From positions 93,350,790 to 93,414,789 of the forward strand of contig JAKTNV010000003.1 in NCBI GenBank assembly GCA_022747635.1: a stretch of DNA of 64,000 nt. Reading direction: 5' to 3'. Numbering within the stretch: the first letter of the stretch is position 1; each line of letters starts with the position of its first letter. A model generated the notes under the pieces. It was not told the origin of the DNA. It did no database searches and saw only the letters and a list, made by a program, of their open reading frames with translations. Positions 61,561 through 64,000 of this stretch are shown here, in pieces. The stretch is from Hetaerina americana. Taxonomy: Eukaryota > Arthropoda > Insecta > Odonata > Calopterygidae. A program made the position numbers and the translations under genes.

Positions 61561-64000
61561 ATGTGCGATGGACCCGCGATAAATCCAACATTGCGTTCAA
61601 CAGGTTCGCTGACGGCAAGGGCACTCAATTTTAAGTTACGTGCAGACTTCGACCGCAGAGATGGCTCCTAGCCCAGAGCCCTCCGGCGTTTGCACATGCG
61701 ACTCAGTGGGTAATGGGATCTACGTTGCCTTTTGCACTCTAATGGGTTGATGGTGAATCTATCAATTTTCTTGTCCATACTTCACCTCCACGAATCAGTA
61801 CATATATTGATGGGTCTCTGTGCGTCCCCTTTGGAATGGTCATGACGCGTATATTCCTTTTCATGACTGTTTTTATTTACTTCGTTTTGAATCTCCATTT
61901 TCCCAATTCATAATTCCTCAAATCGCATATTTTGGCTCCTTCATCCCTGCTCACAATATTATTAGCTTATGCCAAATTTAATCGATTGCATAAAATGAAT
62001 TTCATAGTTTTCTGGAGTAAATAAATAATCTTCAGAAATTAGTCGCTTAGTGTTTATCTTGCTTCTGTTTGTCTCGCCTTCTGCACCATGTATGCGCATG
62101 CGCCCTCAAATTTCACTCTGTATCAGATACGGTTCTTCCTGATCTATTCTTTATCGAGTCAACTAGACTTACTCTGCTCTTCTTCTGGAATTCGTCCTCG
62201 ATCTTCCTGTAGGGGTTCTTCCATGAATGGTAGTAGTTCATTCACTATTACTTAATCATATATTCTCTCTGTGAAGAAAGCTACTCACTGTGTAAATACT
62301 GCTAATTATTTCTTGAAGGTTAATACACAAAAGATTTTATCGGTATCCCGTAGGTAGCACAATATGAGGACAGCTTTTGGAAGATTAATGCGTATTACAG
62401 CGCATAAAGCGGAGACAGAGAGCATTTTTATACCGCTGCTTAAAAGTCTCTTGAGGACCTCTTACCTGATTTCCTCTGGTTAATTTTCCAGAAAGTGCTT
62501 ACTCGTAAAACTTTTTCTGTCCATAACCGACTAAAAGTTAGCGGCTTTAACGTAAACTATTTCCCTTGATATTTTTTAATCAAAACAGCATATTTCTTAT
62601 TCCATTTATTGTACATGAATCAAATGTAGGTAGCAGGAGAACATTTGGATGATTTTTCAAAAACACATTCAGAGTTACCAAATCCTTCCCGAAAAAAAAT
62701 ATGAATGAGTTGTAATAATGCTGTCATGTTACAAATTCCAAAAGTCCATGGGGCATATTTCATCAATAGCCATTAGGAAAGCTATTCCCAGAGGGCCAGG
62801 CTTTTTGGGCGCCATTGCTGGTTTTGAACCTGATCAATGATTGTCGTGATGGAGGAATAAAAGATGAAAAAGCATTTCTGTCCATGCACTTTGCTAACAG
62901 AAATGAATGTTGATTAATGCTGCGCTTGATGGGGGATGGAGAGAAAGGGGTTGTATACCCTTCGTTGTGTATACAGAGCGTGTGCAAAACTCAAATTTCC
63001 TCCGTCTGCACTGGTAGGCACGCCTCCATTAGCAATCAAACATCCCTAACCCCCCCTCCGACATCAAAAATTTCTGGGTAGCCCACTGACGCTGACTGAA
63101 GGATACTGCCTTGTTAGAACGTATTTTAAGCCCGCCTTGATATTGCGTGATGATTTTCCTCCTACTCATGCAAAAAAGAGAGTTCTCAGGTCAGTACATT
63201 CAGATCTATAAAGAGAAAACCGTCCATTTTTTCAAATTTCATTTATGATTCGCTTTCCATGAATTTATTTGCTTTTAACTCTCATTCAAACAAGGATCCC
63301 TGGCTCGAAGACCTATTTTTTTTTAAGTTGCACCAGGCACGACAGACGAAAAATATAATTCATCTATTGTGCGTAAAGACTAATTTTTTTATAATTGAAA
63401 TTAATAATTTAAAAACAATAATATGAAAATTATAAATATGGAAAAAATCGTAACAATCATTTCCATTCGCAGTTCACATAAATCGACGAGTTATAACTGT
63501 ACTCATTTAGGATTTATCGCCATTTGATTGGATTTTCAGTCAAAGAAAATGATTTAACCAGAAGAGATTGGCACACATTACGATTTTTAATGCTTATCCT
63601 TGCTGGATATTAGTTACTAAAGTTTCCAGCAATAAATGTCCACCGTATTTTGATGGTGATGTTTTCCGTTTAGAATTTATGCGCTCTCAAAAGTTCGGGA
63701 GATTAATAGACTATCAATTTATCTGAATTGGTACTTCAAACACCCACGAAGTCCAATCACCATCGACAAGTCTTCCAAAGACCAATAGAATTGCTTTCTG
63801 GTTTCAGGACAGCGCTGGAACAAAAAGGGCAGCTCTCGACGCATGTTGTTTCTACCGCGATTCCGCTCGACGAAGCGCCAGTAAACTGTTAATTTGCCAA
63901 TTTATAGTTTTCCAGCCTTTTTCCTGTTGACAGTTGTATAGCTGTGAGCTCATTTAGTTTCCTCTACGCGTTCCAAGCTGGATTTCTATTGAGAATATCG
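61561..64000. other. AT-rich non-genic DNA
   Basis: Mixed at the left, then AT-rich to the right edge. No RNA gene, repeat or exon-like block was seen. Confidence 0.6.

Overview
This window looks like nuclear DNA of an invertebrate animal, probably an arthropod. That assignment is an inference, not a species identification. It rests on a eukaryotic-type tRNA-Val gene with internal A and B boxes and a pol III T-run terminator, on two tRNA-derived SINE-like heads, on a decayed non-LTR retrotransposon, on many (TA)n microsatellites, and on CpG dinucleotides that are not visibly depleted as they would be in a vertebrate. There are no operons, ribosome binding sites or dense long ORFs, so the window is not bacterial or viral.

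Most of the 64 kb is gene-poor. An AT-rich background is interrupted every few kilobases by islands of 150 to 950 bp that are strongly C+T-rich, and less often G+A-rich, on the + strand. Nearly all the longer open frames in these islands (Pro/Ser/Leu-rich on one strand, Gly/Arg/Glu-rich on the other) come from stop-poor skewed composition. I do not call them genes.

Layout: 1-29 kb is AT-rich DNA with about a dozen pyrimidine or purine islands, a perfect 45-bp palindrome (8039-8083), a candidate recursive splice site (6371-6379) and three long (TA)n tracts. At 29.0 kb there is a clear tRNA-Val(CAC) gene on the minus strand. At 31.8-32.1 kb a (TA)n tract abuts a tRNA-derived SINE-like element. 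At 33.3 kb a short GC-rich open segment behind a good 3' splice signal is the best candidate for a protein-coding terminal exon. A second tRNA-like SINE head lies at 44.3 kb. At 48.5-49.7 kb three consecutive + strand open frames are longer than expected for such AT-rich DNA, but I do not recognise them. At 51.0-51.3 kb a 184-bp foldback element with 62-bp arms carries a loop resembling the core of retroelement hammerhead hairpins. It is bracketed by TA repeats. At 53.5-54.4 kb there is a broken reverse transcriptase fragment of a LINE with recognisable RT motifs in three frames. The rest, to 64 kb, is again AT-rich DNA with skewed islands.

Nothing here forms a multi-gene system. If the splice-like site at 6.37 kb and the exon at 33.3 kb belong to one + strand gene, much of the first half of the window would be one long intron. 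That is a hypothesis only.
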